IMG/VR virus record: IMGVR_UViG_3300047678_000426
Span: 1-37,239 of that record
Length of the DNA: 37,239 nucleotides
Origin: a virus
Direction: 5' to 3' (one strand)
The notes under the pieces were generated by a model that saw nothing but the letters and a program-made list of their open reading frames with translations, was not told where the DNA came from and made no database searches. Below, one piece after another: positions 7,796 to 15,104 of this stretch; positions within the stretch are counted from its first letter, which is position 1, and each line of letters opens with the position of its first letter. The position numbers were made by a program, and so were the translations under genes.

Positions 7796-8337
7796 TGCAC
7801 CTCGAGGCGTACGAGTTCGTCGCCGCTCACGCGACCAGCAATGCCGTCGCCGTGCTCGATGTCGGCGGCCGCAACATCAACGGCACCGTTCGCGGCCTGT
7901 TCCCCGGGGCGACGTCGTACACCGTCGTCGACCTGGTCGAGGCTGACGGCGTCGACGTTGTTGGTGACATCACCGGGCTCGGGCTCGTCGACGTCGCCGA
8001 CGTCGTCGTGTGCGCCGAGGTCCTCGAGCACGCCGCCAACTGGGCCGACATCGTCAGCGCGTGCGCCGCCGCCTGCCGTCCCGGTGGCACCGTGATCATC
8101 ACGGCGGCCGGGCCCGGGCGGGAGCCCCACTCGGCGATCGACGGTGAGGCTCTCCGCAAGGGTGAGCACTACGCCAACATCGAGCCCGACGCCCTGTACG
8201 CGGCGCTCGTCGCGATCGTCGACGACGCCACGGTGGAGACCGCCGGTCACGACGTCCGCGCTGTGGCCAACCTGGCGAAGCCCCGGGTCCGGAAGGCGGC
8301 CGCCACCAAGAAGGCGACGGCCAAGAAGTCGGCGTGA
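7795..8337 (+). CDS. Class I SAM-dependent methyltransferase with a basic tail
   Basis: The 180-residue protein has a Rossmann-type methyltransferase layout. Motif I is VLDVGGRNINGTV near residue 18, an acidic end of strand 2 is YTVVDLVEADG, motif II is ADVVVCAEVLEHAANW, and motif III is CRPGGTVIITAAG. This matches the small-molecule/UbiE-like group (Methyltransf_11/23), not DNA methyltransferases: no DPPY or PCQ motif is seen. The last 20 residues are Lys/Ala-rich (KKATAKKSA). ATG 7795 overlaps the upstream stop and its stop overlaps the connector start. A methyltransferase inside the head module is unusual. A role in modifying virion proteins or their glycans is inference. Confidence 0.8.
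   Translation: MHLEAYEFVAAHATSNAVAVLDVGGRNINGTVRGLFPGATSYTVVDLVEADGVDVVGDITGLGLVDVADVVVCAEVLEHAANWADIVSACAAACRPGGTVIITAAGPGREPHSAIDGEALRKGEHYANIEPDALYAALVAIVDDATVETAGHDVRAVANLAKPRVRKAAATKKATAKKSA
8308..8328 (+). repeat. Direct repeat, right copy, flanking the methyltransferase
   Basis: Second copy of the 21-base block at 7748-7768 (20 of 21 identical), inside the Lys/Ala tail of the methyltransferase gene. It is 560 bases from the first copy and in the same codon phase. Loss of the DNA between them would fuse the tail of the preceding gene to this one, keeping the stop and the GTGA link to the next gene. Confidence 0.7.
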
Positions 8338-8918
8338 CACTCCGGTACGCGCCCGACATCGAGGTCCTGCGCGACTGGCTGAACCTCGGTGACGACTGGC
8401 GCGCCGACGACGCCACGATCGAGACCGTGCTCGCTGCGGTCGAGAGCGAGATCGACAGCCACTGCCACCGCACATTCGTCGCTCCCACCGGCACACCGAC
8501 GCCCCGGATCTTCCGGGCGGCCACGGTGCCCGTCGACGGCGAGTACATCACCTACGTCGACGACGCCGCAGAGTTCGGGGAGCTCGAGACGTCGTCGGAC
8601 CGCACGAACTGGACGACCGTCACCGGATGGTGGGCGGAACTCGACAACGAGCCGGTCGTCACGAAGATCGTGTCGGAGTCGCCGTTCTCGAAGTGGATCC
8701 GCTCCACCTCGGACTGGGGCTACCCCGGCGGGCCCCCCGACAAGGTGATGATGGCGCTGAACGTGCGCGGCGCCGCGCTCCTCGACCGCAAGGACTCACC
8801 CGGTGGTGTCGCCGGCGGCAACGAGTTCGGCACCGTCTACGTCTCCAGGTACGACGACCCCGACTTCGTGCGGCTCCTCGCCGACTTCGTCCGAGGCGAC
8901 CGCGTCGGCATCGGCTGA
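8334..8918 (+). CDS. Head-tail connector (adaptor) protein
   Basis: A 194-residue protein in the first connector position after the head genes, starting at GTG 8334 in a GTGA overlap. The N-terminal region (LRDWLNLGDDWRADDATIETVLAAVESEIDSHCHRTF) is the helical pattern of gp6/gp15-type adaptors, which bind the portal ring and begin with a helix pair that ends at a cysteine or His-rich turn. The middle is beta-rich and the C-terminal part (KVMMALNVRGAALLDRKDSP) is another helix typical of the family. Good confidence on role, moderate on subfamily. Confidence 0.72.
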   Translation: MTLRYAPDIEVLRDWLNLGDDWRADDATIETVLAAVESEIDSHCHRTFVAPTGTPTPRIFRAATVPVDGEYITYVDDAAEFGELETSSDRTNWTTVTGWWAELDNEPVVTKIVSESPFSKWIRSTSDWGYPGGPPDKVMMALNVRGAALLDRKDSPGGVAGGNEFGTVYVSRYDDPDFVRLLADFVRGDRVGIG

Positions 8919-9307
8919 TGGCCACCGTCGACGAGGCGCGCAAGGCGCTGGCCAAGACAGTGAGCTCCGGGGCCGGGATCCGGTGCAACCCGTACAACCC
9001 GGCGAAGGTGTCACCACCAGGCGGGTTCATCGGCACCCACGAATCGAACCTGCTCGACACCGACGGCACCAGGTCGATCACGTTCTCGTTGTGGATCGTC
9101 GTCGAGGCGAACCACATCTCCAAGCAGCAGAAGCTCGACGACGCGCTGACTGCAGCGGTCGACGCCATCGATGAGGAACCTGGTCTCGGCCGGGCCCAGG
9201 ACGACGTGTGCGCGGCGTGCTCACCGTGGGAGGACTACGGGGACGTCACGATCGCCGGCTCCACCCTGTGGGGAGCGAGGATCCCTGTGGAGATCTTGTT
9301 CTCATGA
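8918..9307 (+). CDS. Tail terminator or tail-completion protein (129 aa)
   Basis: Starts at ATG 8918 in a TGATG overlap with the adaptor. The early part VDEARKALAKTVSSGAGIRC and the end GSTLWGARIPVEILFS resemble small actinophage proteins that cap the tail tube (gp17/gpU-like). The middle has SLWIVVEANHISKQQKLDDAL, a beta strand then helix. In the usual gene order a stopper, an HK97 gp10-like protein and a terminator sit here. With this fold pattern I favour the terminator, but the sequence is too divergent for a firm call. Confidence 0.55.
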   Translation: MATVDEARKALAKTVSSGAGIRCNPYNPAKVSPPGGFIGTHESNLLDTDGTRSITFSLWIVVEANHISKQQKLDDALTAAVDAIDEEPGLGRAQDDVCAACSPWEDYGDVTIAGSTLWGARIPVEILFS

Positions 9308-9942
9308 GCACGATCACGGACCCCGCCGTGCTCGCCGACAAGATCCGCCGGGCCGCCACCGCGATGGAGGCAATCCAAGCCATCACAGTGAAGGAGATCG
9401 CCCAGGCGGGCAAGGACGCGATCCAGCCGAAGATCAACACTGCGACCGGTGGGAACCGGATGCTGTCAGGCACGCAGCGCACGAAGACGAACCGCAAGGG
9501 CGTCACGAAATCCACCCGGGAGAAGACGATCTCGGTGTCGTACCGGATCCGTGACGGCGTTGCGGGGCCTACCGCTCTGTTGAGAGCGACCGGTCCGCTG
9601 CAGCTCGTCGAGAACGACGTCAAGCGCCACGTGGTCGTGTCGTCGTTCGCCCGGGCGGCTGGCTACGAGACGACGATCCTGACCGGCAAGAACGCCGGGA
9701 AGACCCGGGCCGGGCGCAACACCAGAGACGCCCGCATTGCTTCGGTGCTCACCGGCGCCGGCACATCCGGCACACGACGAGCGGTCCTCAATTTCGGCGA
9801 CGGCACCTACCGGCGGTGGACCACGTCGCACTCAACAGGCCGACACCCGTGGAAGCGAGGCGTCGATGAGATGGGACCGAACGTGCTCGACATCCACGCC
9901 CGCAACCAGCGCAAGGCCCTCCTGTCGGTGTTCGACGCATGA
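9304..9942 (+). CDS. HK97 gp10-like head-tail joining protein
   Basis: A basic 212-residue protein starting at ATG 9304 (ATGA overlap) between the terminator-like protein and the glycosyltransferase. The N-terminal helix (AVLADKIRRAATAMEAIQAITVKEIAQAGKDAIQP) and the very basic middle (RTKTNRKGVTKSTREKT) fit the HK97 gp10 group of joining and tail-completion proteins, whose molecular job is poorly defined. The segment GKNAGKTRAGRNTRDARIASVL looks flexible. It ends in TGA shared with the next ATG. Moderate confidence, based on both position and composition. Confidence 0.5.
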   Translation: MSTITDPAVLADKIRRAATAMEAIQAITVKEIAQAGKDAIQPKINTATGGNRMLSGTQRTKTNRKGVTKSTREKTISVSYRIRDGVAGPTALLRATGPLQLVENDVKRHVVVSSFARAAGYETTILTGKNAGKTRAGRNTRDARIASVLTGAGTSGTRRAVLNFGDGTYRRWTTSHSTGRHPWKRGVDEMGPNVLDIHARNQRKALLSVFDA

Positions 9943-10985
9943 GGGTCATGGTCGTCCACCCGGGCCATCACTTCTCCACCGCCGACGTGTACCGAGGGTG
10001 GGTGCGAGGCCTCCAGGCGAACGGTGTGAAGACGTGCGAGTGGGACACGGCGTCGAGGATCCTGTTCTACGAGAACGCCCACCTCCAGGCCGAGGACGGG
10101 GAGTTCTACAAGCCGTACGACCTCAGCGACGTTGCCCGGATCCTCGCCAACGGGATCCACGCAGCGTGCTACCAGTTCGTGCCGGACGTCGTGCTGGTCA
10201 TCTCTGCCCGGTACATCCCCGACTACACCTACGACATCATCCGCCAGCGCGGCGCCCGGGTCGTCGTGCTGCACACCGAGTCGCCGTATGAGGACGATGA
10301 GCAGCAGCTCATCGCCGACCACGTCGACCTCAACCTGATCAACGACCCGACGAACCTCGAGGCGTGGCGCCAGATCGGCCCGACCGAGTACGTGCCGCAC
10401 GCGTACGACCCGACGGTGCACCGACCGGCGCCGCACCGGCTCGACCTGTTGGACTTCGTGTGGATCGGCACCGCCGGCAACACGTTCCCGTCGAGGACGG
10501 CGTTCCTCGAGCAGGTCGACTGGGACGGCGTCAACGTCGGCCTCGGTGGGCTCTGGCAGGGCACCCGCGAGAGCTCGCCGCTCCTCAAGTACGTGATGCC
10601 CGGTCTTGGCGAGTCGGTCTACAACGACACCACCACGGCGCTGTACCAGCACTCAAGGATGACCGCGAACCTGTACCGCTCCGAGGCGAACAGCGCCGAG
10701 CTCGTCGGCGGGTGGGCGATGGGCCCACGCGAGCTCGAGGCGGCCGCCACCGGGTGCTTCCTCGCCCGCCACTCCCCGGCCGACCACGGCGGCGAAGGCG
10801 ACCAGATCCTGCCGATGCTCCCACAGTTCACCGAACCCGGCGAGCTCGGCGAGATCATTCGCCACTACCTCGCCCGCCCCGACAGCCGAACCCGCATCGC
10901 CACCGAGGCCCGTGCGGCGATCGCGGACCGCACCTTCGAACACCACGCCGCCCAGCTGCTGCAGCGCCTCGAGCGCGCCGCGTAG
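9939..10985 (+). CDS. Glycosyltransferase, CgeB-like (GT-B fold)
   Basis: The 348-residue product shows a GT-B type two-domain layout. The N-terminal Rossmann half opens with MVVHPGHHFSTADVYRGWV and contains VVVLHTESPYEDDEQ and LNLINDPTNLEAW. The C-terminal half has DFVWIGTAGNTFPSRTAFLE near 172 and a donor-site-like region GPRELEAAATGCFLARH with an acidic residue near 267. This matches the CgeB/group 1 glycosyltransferases carried by some actinophages. It is translated from an ATGA overlap inside the structural operon, just before the major tail protein. Phage glycosyltransferases in this position are known to sugar-coat capsid or tail proteins; that target is inference here. Confidence 0.82.
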   Translation: MRVMVVHPGHHFSTADVYRGWVRGLQANGVKTCEWDTASRILFYENAHLQAEDGEFYKPYDLSDVARILANGIHAACYQFVPDVVLVISARYIPDYTYDIIRQRGARVVVLHTESPYEDDEQQLIADHVDLNLINDPTNLEAWRQIGPTEYVPHAYDPTVHRPAPHRLDLLDFVWIGTAGNTFPSRTAFLEQVDWDGVNVGLGGLWQGTRESSPLLKYVMPGLGESVYNDTTTALYQHSRMTANLYRSEANSAELVGGWAMGPRELEAAATGCFLARHSPADHGGEGDQILPMLPQFTEPGELGEIIRHYLARPDSRTRIATEARAAIADRTFEHHAAQLLQRLERAA

Positions 10986-11037
10986 GGCCCCAGAGCTTCC
11001 CGCCCACACACCAGCCTCACCGAGGAGAACCCCCACC

Positions 11038-11454
11038 ATGGCAACCGCACAGCACGGCCGGAACGCACTGTTCTACGCCGACGTCACCCCGACCGCCGAC
11101 GGCTCGCTGTCGAAGATCCCGATGCTGGTCGACTGGTCGATCGACAAGGAGACCGACGACGTCGAGACGACCCACACCGAGTCGTCCAACAAGGAATACG
11201 TGTCGGGCTTCGGCAACTTCAACGGCACCCTCAACTTCAACGACGACAAGGACACGGACTACATCGACATCCTGTCCGACGGGCTGCCCCGCAACGGCCT
11301 CCTCTACCGCAACCGCGCCGCCGGCGTCGGGAAGCGCAAGTACGACCACGGCCCCCTGATCTTCGCGATGTCCGCCGCCGGCGGCGTGTCCGCCAAGGTC
11401 GCCGGATCGCTCAAGTTCAAGGCCGCCGGCTCCGTCACCCACGGCTACGCCTGA
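11038..11454 (+). CDS. Major tail tube protein
   Basis: A 138-residue protein with GAGGAG before ATG 11038. The pattern LVDWSIDKETDDVETTHTES, KEYVSGFGNFNGTLNFNDDKD and, at the end, SLKFKAAGSVTHGYA is that of a siphophage tube subunit, with beta strands of the tube fold and a Gly-rich turn. It follows the connector genes and precedes the frameshifted chaperones and tape measure, as tube genes do. The protein is short but within the family range. It is the likeliest target of the neighbouring glycosyltransferase. Confidence 0.85.
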   Translation: MATAQHGRNALFYADVTPTADGSLSKIPMLVDWSIDKETDDVETTHTESSNKEYVSGFGNFNGTLNFNDDKDTDYIDILSDGLPRNGLLYRNRAAGVGKRKYDHGPLIFAMSAAGGVSAKVAGSLKFKAAGSVTHGYA

Positions 11455-11786
11455 TGCCCGTCGAAATCACGCTTCCCGACAAGACGAAGGTCCGCACCGA
11501 CCACCTCCCGGTCGGTGTCATCGCCGAGGCCGCCAAGAAGGCCGAGACGAACTGGGCGCACCTCACCGAGGCACCATGGCTCGGCGACGGCTTCGCCATG
11601 ATCTTCCTGTACGAGGGCGCCTGCAAGCATGCCGGCCAGGCGGTGCCCGATGGCCTCACCGCCGGCCAGCTCGCCGACCTACTCGTCGCCGTCGACGGCG
11701 ACGACCGGCCCACCGAGTACGTGGACGGCATGCCGGACCCTCAGCCGCCGGAGAGCCCGGAGGAGGGCTCTTCGGCGACGACCTGA
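11454..11786 (+). CDS. Tail assembly chaperone, zero-frame product (gpG-like)
   Basis: The 110-residue protein starts at ATG 11454, overlapping the tail tube stop by one base. Its place between tube and tape measure, and a C-terminus that ends Pro/Glu/Ser-rich (PPESPEEGSSATT), are typical of gpG chaperones, which coat the tape measure during tail assembly. An open frame one base back continues past this stop and supplies the T extension, so most ribosomes would make this short form. Confidence 0.8.
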   Translation: MPVEITLPDKTKVRTDHLPVGVIAEAAKKAETNWAHLTEAPWLGDGFAMIFLYEGACKHAGQAVPDGLTAGQLADLLVAVDGDDRPTEYVDGMPDPQPPESPEEGSSATT

Positions 11787-11890
11787 TCCTCTGGTTCGTC
11801 CGCTACTTCAAGTGGGACCCAGAGACGGTGCGGGCCTGCCGGCACCGTGACCTGCTGATGATCTACGAAGCCTCCGGAGGGTGGGACTGA
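11454..11890 (+). CDS. Tail assembly chaperone, -1 frameshift product (gpGT-like)
   Basis: The -1 frame is open across the end of the zero frame and continues GLFGDDLILWFVRYF and EYEASGGWD-like residues to TGA at 11888-11890, which overlaps the tape measure start. The extension has no good start of its own, so a fused G-T protein made by -1 slippage is the natural reading. This is a conserved strategy in siphophages. No classical X-XXY-YYZ heptamer is obvious. The nearest candidates are CCCGGAG at 11756-11762 and GGAGGGC at 11762-11768, both imperfect. An SD-like GGAGGAGGG block spans the site and could promote slipping. The slip site is uncertain. Confidence 0.65.
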
Positions 11891-14625
11891 TGGCAACCAT
11901 CAAGGAGGTGTTCGCCCTCCTCCTCACCGCCGACGGCAAGGCAGCCGTCGCCGAGATGGGCCGTCTCGGCGACTCCGCCGAGAAGGACCTCGGGCGGGGC
12001 GGCAAAGCGGCCGGCGACTTCAACAAGCAGATCATCGCACTTGGGGCCGGCATCGCCACCGCCGGCGCAGCAACGATCGCCGTGCTCAAGTCGACGAGCG
12101 ACGCCTACGTGCAGAACGGCCGCGAGGTCATCAAGCTTCAGCGATCCACCGGTGCCACGGCCGAGGAAGCATCACGGCTCCGGTTCGCAGCCCAGCAGTC
12201 CGGCATCGGCGTCGACCAGCTCTCAGCCGCCGTCGTCCGACTCTCGAAGAGCTCGGGTACCTCGGGCGGAGCGAAGGCTCTGCAGACGCTCGGTGTGTCG
12301 CTCAAGGACGCCTACGGCCAGAGCCGTCCCGTCGTCGACGTCCTCACCGACATCGCCGAGCAGGTGTCCAAGCTCGACAACGGCGACCAGAAGAACAACC
12401 TCGTCACCACCCTGTTCGGCAAGGGTGGAGCGCAACTCCTTCCGCTCCTCAACCGAGGTGCGGAAGGCATTGGCGCGCTCGCCGACCAGGCCGACCGGCT
12501 CGGCCTCACCTTCTCCGAGCAGGACGTCGCCAACGTCAAGGAGCTCGCCAAGGCGCAGAAGGACCTCGCCGCCGCCCGTGCCGGGCTCGCGAACCAGATC
12601 GGTCGCGAGGTCACCCCGTACCTCACCCAGGCCGAGACAGCCGTAGCCGGCGTCGCAACGGCCGCTGTCGAGAAGCTTCAGAAGGTTCCCGAGGGCCTCA
12701 AGCAGGTCCTCGCCCAGATCGCGGTAGTCGGTGGTGGCGGCGCCACCATCCTCGGCGGCGTCGCTACCGGAGCCGCCGCACTCAACGAGACCGTCGGCGC
12801 TGCGGGCATTCTCAAGGCTCACTTCCGAGACGCCAACGGGAACATCTCGAACATGACGAAGGGACTCGGCGGCGCCGCCGTGGCCACCGTCGCGTGGGGC
12901 TACGCCATCGGCGAGAACAACCGGCAGTTCGAAGAATCGATCGACCTCATGACCCGGATCGGTGAGCTGCAGCAACTGCAGGCGGCGTTCGATCCGAAGA
13001 ACCCGAAGAACCTGACGCTCACGTCGTTCGAGATCGCCAACACGCTCGCCGGCAAGAACGAGATCGGTCCCTCGAGCGGACTGGACAAGGTCAAGGACTA
13101 CGTCGGTCTCTACTCCGATGACGACGAGACCGACAACCGGATCGCCGCGACGACAGCGCTTCTCGACAAGCTCAAGATCTCGCTCGTAGCGCTCGACGCC
13201 ACGTCCGGTCGAAAGCTGCTCGACGAGGTGTCGCTCGCCATGAAGGACATCGGCGTCGCCGGTCCCGAGATCGAACAGACCCTGCGGCCCTTGTACGACC
13301 TCATCGGCAACCAGGAGGCCGTCGCTCGCGGCGAAGACGCCATGAACGGGTACGCCGGCGGGATCGAGAACGTCGGCGACTCGGCCGAGCGCGCCAAGGC
13401 GAAGCTCGCCGGCTTCGGTACCAGCCTCGACCAGATGCTCGACCTCGCTGACGCCAACGACCGGCTCGCCGCAGCGCAGAAGAAGCAGGCCGAGACCCTC
13501 ACGTCGAACAGCCCGGCGGTGATCTCCGCCTACGACCAGCTCACGAAGGCGCAGCAGCGGCTCCAGGACGTCATGAAGGCGGACGACGGGCTGTCGCAAA
13601 TCTCGCCGGAGGAAGAGATCCGCCGGGCTCGAGCTCGGCTCGCGGACGCCAACGCCCGACTCGCCGCCTCACCTCGAGATGCCGGAGCGATCACCGACAA
13701 GGATGAGGCGCTCGCCGACATCGAGCGCGCGTCGAAGCGCCGCCAGGAGCTCAAGCGCACAGCCGAGGAGCGAGCTGCTGCGACCTCGTCGGCGCAGTCT
13801 GATCTCGCATCGGCACAGAAGGCGTACGACGATGCGGTCGCGAACACCGGCGTCGGAAGCGAGGCGTACGCAGCTGCTGGCCGTGAGATCGTGCGAGCCC
13901 AGCAGGACATCGAGGCTGGCACGAAGGCCCTCGTCGACCAGATGATCGCCGGCAACGTCCCGATCGATCAGATTCGGGCGAAGCTCAAGGAGTGGGAGGA
14001 CCAGGGGATCCTCACGCACGACGCGGTGAAGAACCTCAACGATCAGCTCAACGAGCAGATCCGGCTCGCTCTCATCCTCGCAGCGCTGAACCAGAGCGAG
14101 TTCGTCGTCGACGGCATCGACAAGGAACACCTCGCCGGCCGCCCGTTGACCGGAACCGGCACCGGAGGCACGTCGACCAAGCCGGTGATCCCGGGAACGG
14201 TCGACAACCCCGGGTTCACCCCGGGCCAGATCTGGGGCCCCGGCGGTGCGCCCGGGTACCAGGGCATGCCGTTCGTCAGCGGCACGCGGGCGTCGGGCGG
14301 ATCGGCGCTCGCCGGCAACCTCTACCGAGTCAACGAGTACGGGCGCGGACGCACCGAGTACTTCCAGCCTGGGATCGACGGGAAGGTGCTCCCCGTGCCG
14401 CTCGGCGAGCAGCCTCAGCGCGCTCCCATGGTGATGCGGCCGCCAGGCCCGGCGATCGCCGCGGGCGCCACACAGGCGACGTCGGCCGCCCCGACTGAGC
14501 ATCACGAGCACCTCCACCTCCACGAGGTCCTCACCCCCGCAGCGGCGATCGACGTCTCTGTGCGTGAACGTCGGTCGAAGGCGTACCTGATGGGCACCGG
14601 CTCGACGTCGCCGAGGTCAGGATGA
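11890..14625 (+). CDS. Tail tape measure protein
   Basis: The longest gene in the window, 911 residues, setting tail length by extended helix. ATG 11890 overlaps the chaperone stop and is preferred to GTG 11881. N-terminal part: MATIKEVFALLLTADGKAAVAEMGRL, and at about 45-70 a hydrophobic stretch. A second hydrophobic Gly/Ala stretch lies near 275-300 (VVGGGGATILGGVATGAAAL). The centre (about 490-690) is strongly helical and charged with coiled-coil character. The C-terminus has a Gly/Pro-rich segment followed by His-rich EHHEHLHLHEVL. By the usual 1.5 angstrom per residue rule the tail would be roughly 130-140 nm. Confidence 0.92.
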   Translation: MATIKEVFALLLTADGKAAVAEMGRLGDSAEKDLGRGGKAAGDFNKQIIALGAGIATAGAATIAVLKSTSDAYVQNGREVIKLQRSTGATAEEASRLRFAAQQSGIGVDQLSAAVVRLSKSSGTSGGAKALQTLGVSLKDAYGQSRPVVDVLTDIAEQVSKLDNGDQKNNLVTTLFGKGGAQLLPLLNRGAEGIGALADQADRLGLTFSEQDVANVKELAKAQKDLAAARAGLANQIGREVTPYLTQAETAVAGVATAAVEKLQKVPEGLKQVLAQIAVVGGGGATILGGVATGAAALNETVGAAGILKAHFRDANGNISNMTKGLGGAAVATVAWGYAIGENNRQFEESIDLMTRIGELQQLQAAFDPKNPKNLTLTSFEIANTLAGKNEIGPSSGLDKVKDYVGLYSDDDETDNRIAATTALLDKLKISLVALDATSGRKLLDEVSLAMKDIGVAGPEIEQTLRPLYDLIGNQEAVARGEDAMNGYAGGIENVGDSAERAKAKLAGFGTSLDQMLDLADANDRLAAAQKKQAETLTSNSPAVISAYDQLTKAQQRLQDVMKADDGLSQISPEEEIRRARARLADANARLAASPRDAGAITDKDEALADIERASKRRQELKRTAEERAAATSSAQSDLASAQKAYDDAVANTGVGSEAYAAAGREIVRAQQDIEAGTKALVDQMIAGNVPIDQIRAKLKEWEDQGILTHDAVKNLNDQLNEQIRLALILAALNQSEFVVDGIDKEHLAGRPLTGTGTGGTSTKPVIPGTVDNPGFTPGQIWGPGGAPGYQGMPFVSGTRASGGSALAGNLYRVNEYGRGRTEYFQPGIDGKVLPVPLGEQPQRAPMVMRPPGPAIAAGATQATSAAPTEHHEHLHLHEVLTPAAAIDVSVRERRSKAYLMGTGSTSPRSG

Positions 14626-15104
14626 GCCGCTTCGATCACGCCGGTCTGACGCTGCAGGGCGAGCTCGGGTCCGGGTCGAACCTGTTCCCGATCATGAACC
14701 CGATGCTCCATTGGACGAACCTCGGCGACCTGTTCGACGGGCCTGACACCAGGATCATCACGAAGGTCATCCCGCACGTCGAGGGAGAGAAGCCGCTCGG
14801 AGCGCGGATCGGCAAATCGGTGCGGGTGCTCGAGGGGCTCGTCGACGGCAGCGTCGACATCCACAACGACCCGTACGCCAACGCCGTCGACGGGCTCAGT
14901 TCGAACATCAACTACATCAACTACTACGGCGGATCGGCCTGGTCGCCGGCGGCTGACCGAACCCGCACGTTCCGATTCACGAAGACGTCGGGCACGAAGT
15001 ACGGGCCGGTCCTCGCAACCTTCAAGACCGGAAAGACGGTCGGCCCCGGCCTGAAGCTCGCGACGCTCGAGCTGCAGCTGACCGAGGGTGGGCTCTGGCA
15101 CTGA
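14622..15104 (+). CDS. Distal tail protein candidate (160 aa)
   Basis: Starts at ATG 14622 in an ATGA overlap with the tape measure, the normal place of the distal tail (Dit) protein that joins the tube to the baseplate. The sequence (LTLQGELGSGSNLFPIMNPM, later RVLEGLVDGSVDIHND and ATFKTGKTVGPGLKLATLELQL) looks beta-rich, but I do not recognise a conserved Dit motif. Its size is small for a two-domain Dit. The call is by position. Confidence 0.5.
   Translation: MSRFDHAGLTLQGELGSGSNLFPIMNPMLHWTNLGDLFDGPDTRIITKVIPHVEGEKPLGARIGKSVRVLEGLVDGSVDIHNDPYANAVDGLSSNINYINYYGGSAWSPAADRTRTFRFTKTSGTKYGPVLATFKTGKTVGPGLKLATLELQLTEGGLWH

Noticed and set aside
7795-8337. Reading the methyltransferase as a DNA methylase of a restriction system
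   Set aside because: It lacks DNA methylase catalytic motifs (DPPY, PCQ), is only 180 residues, and no restriction enzyme is nearby.
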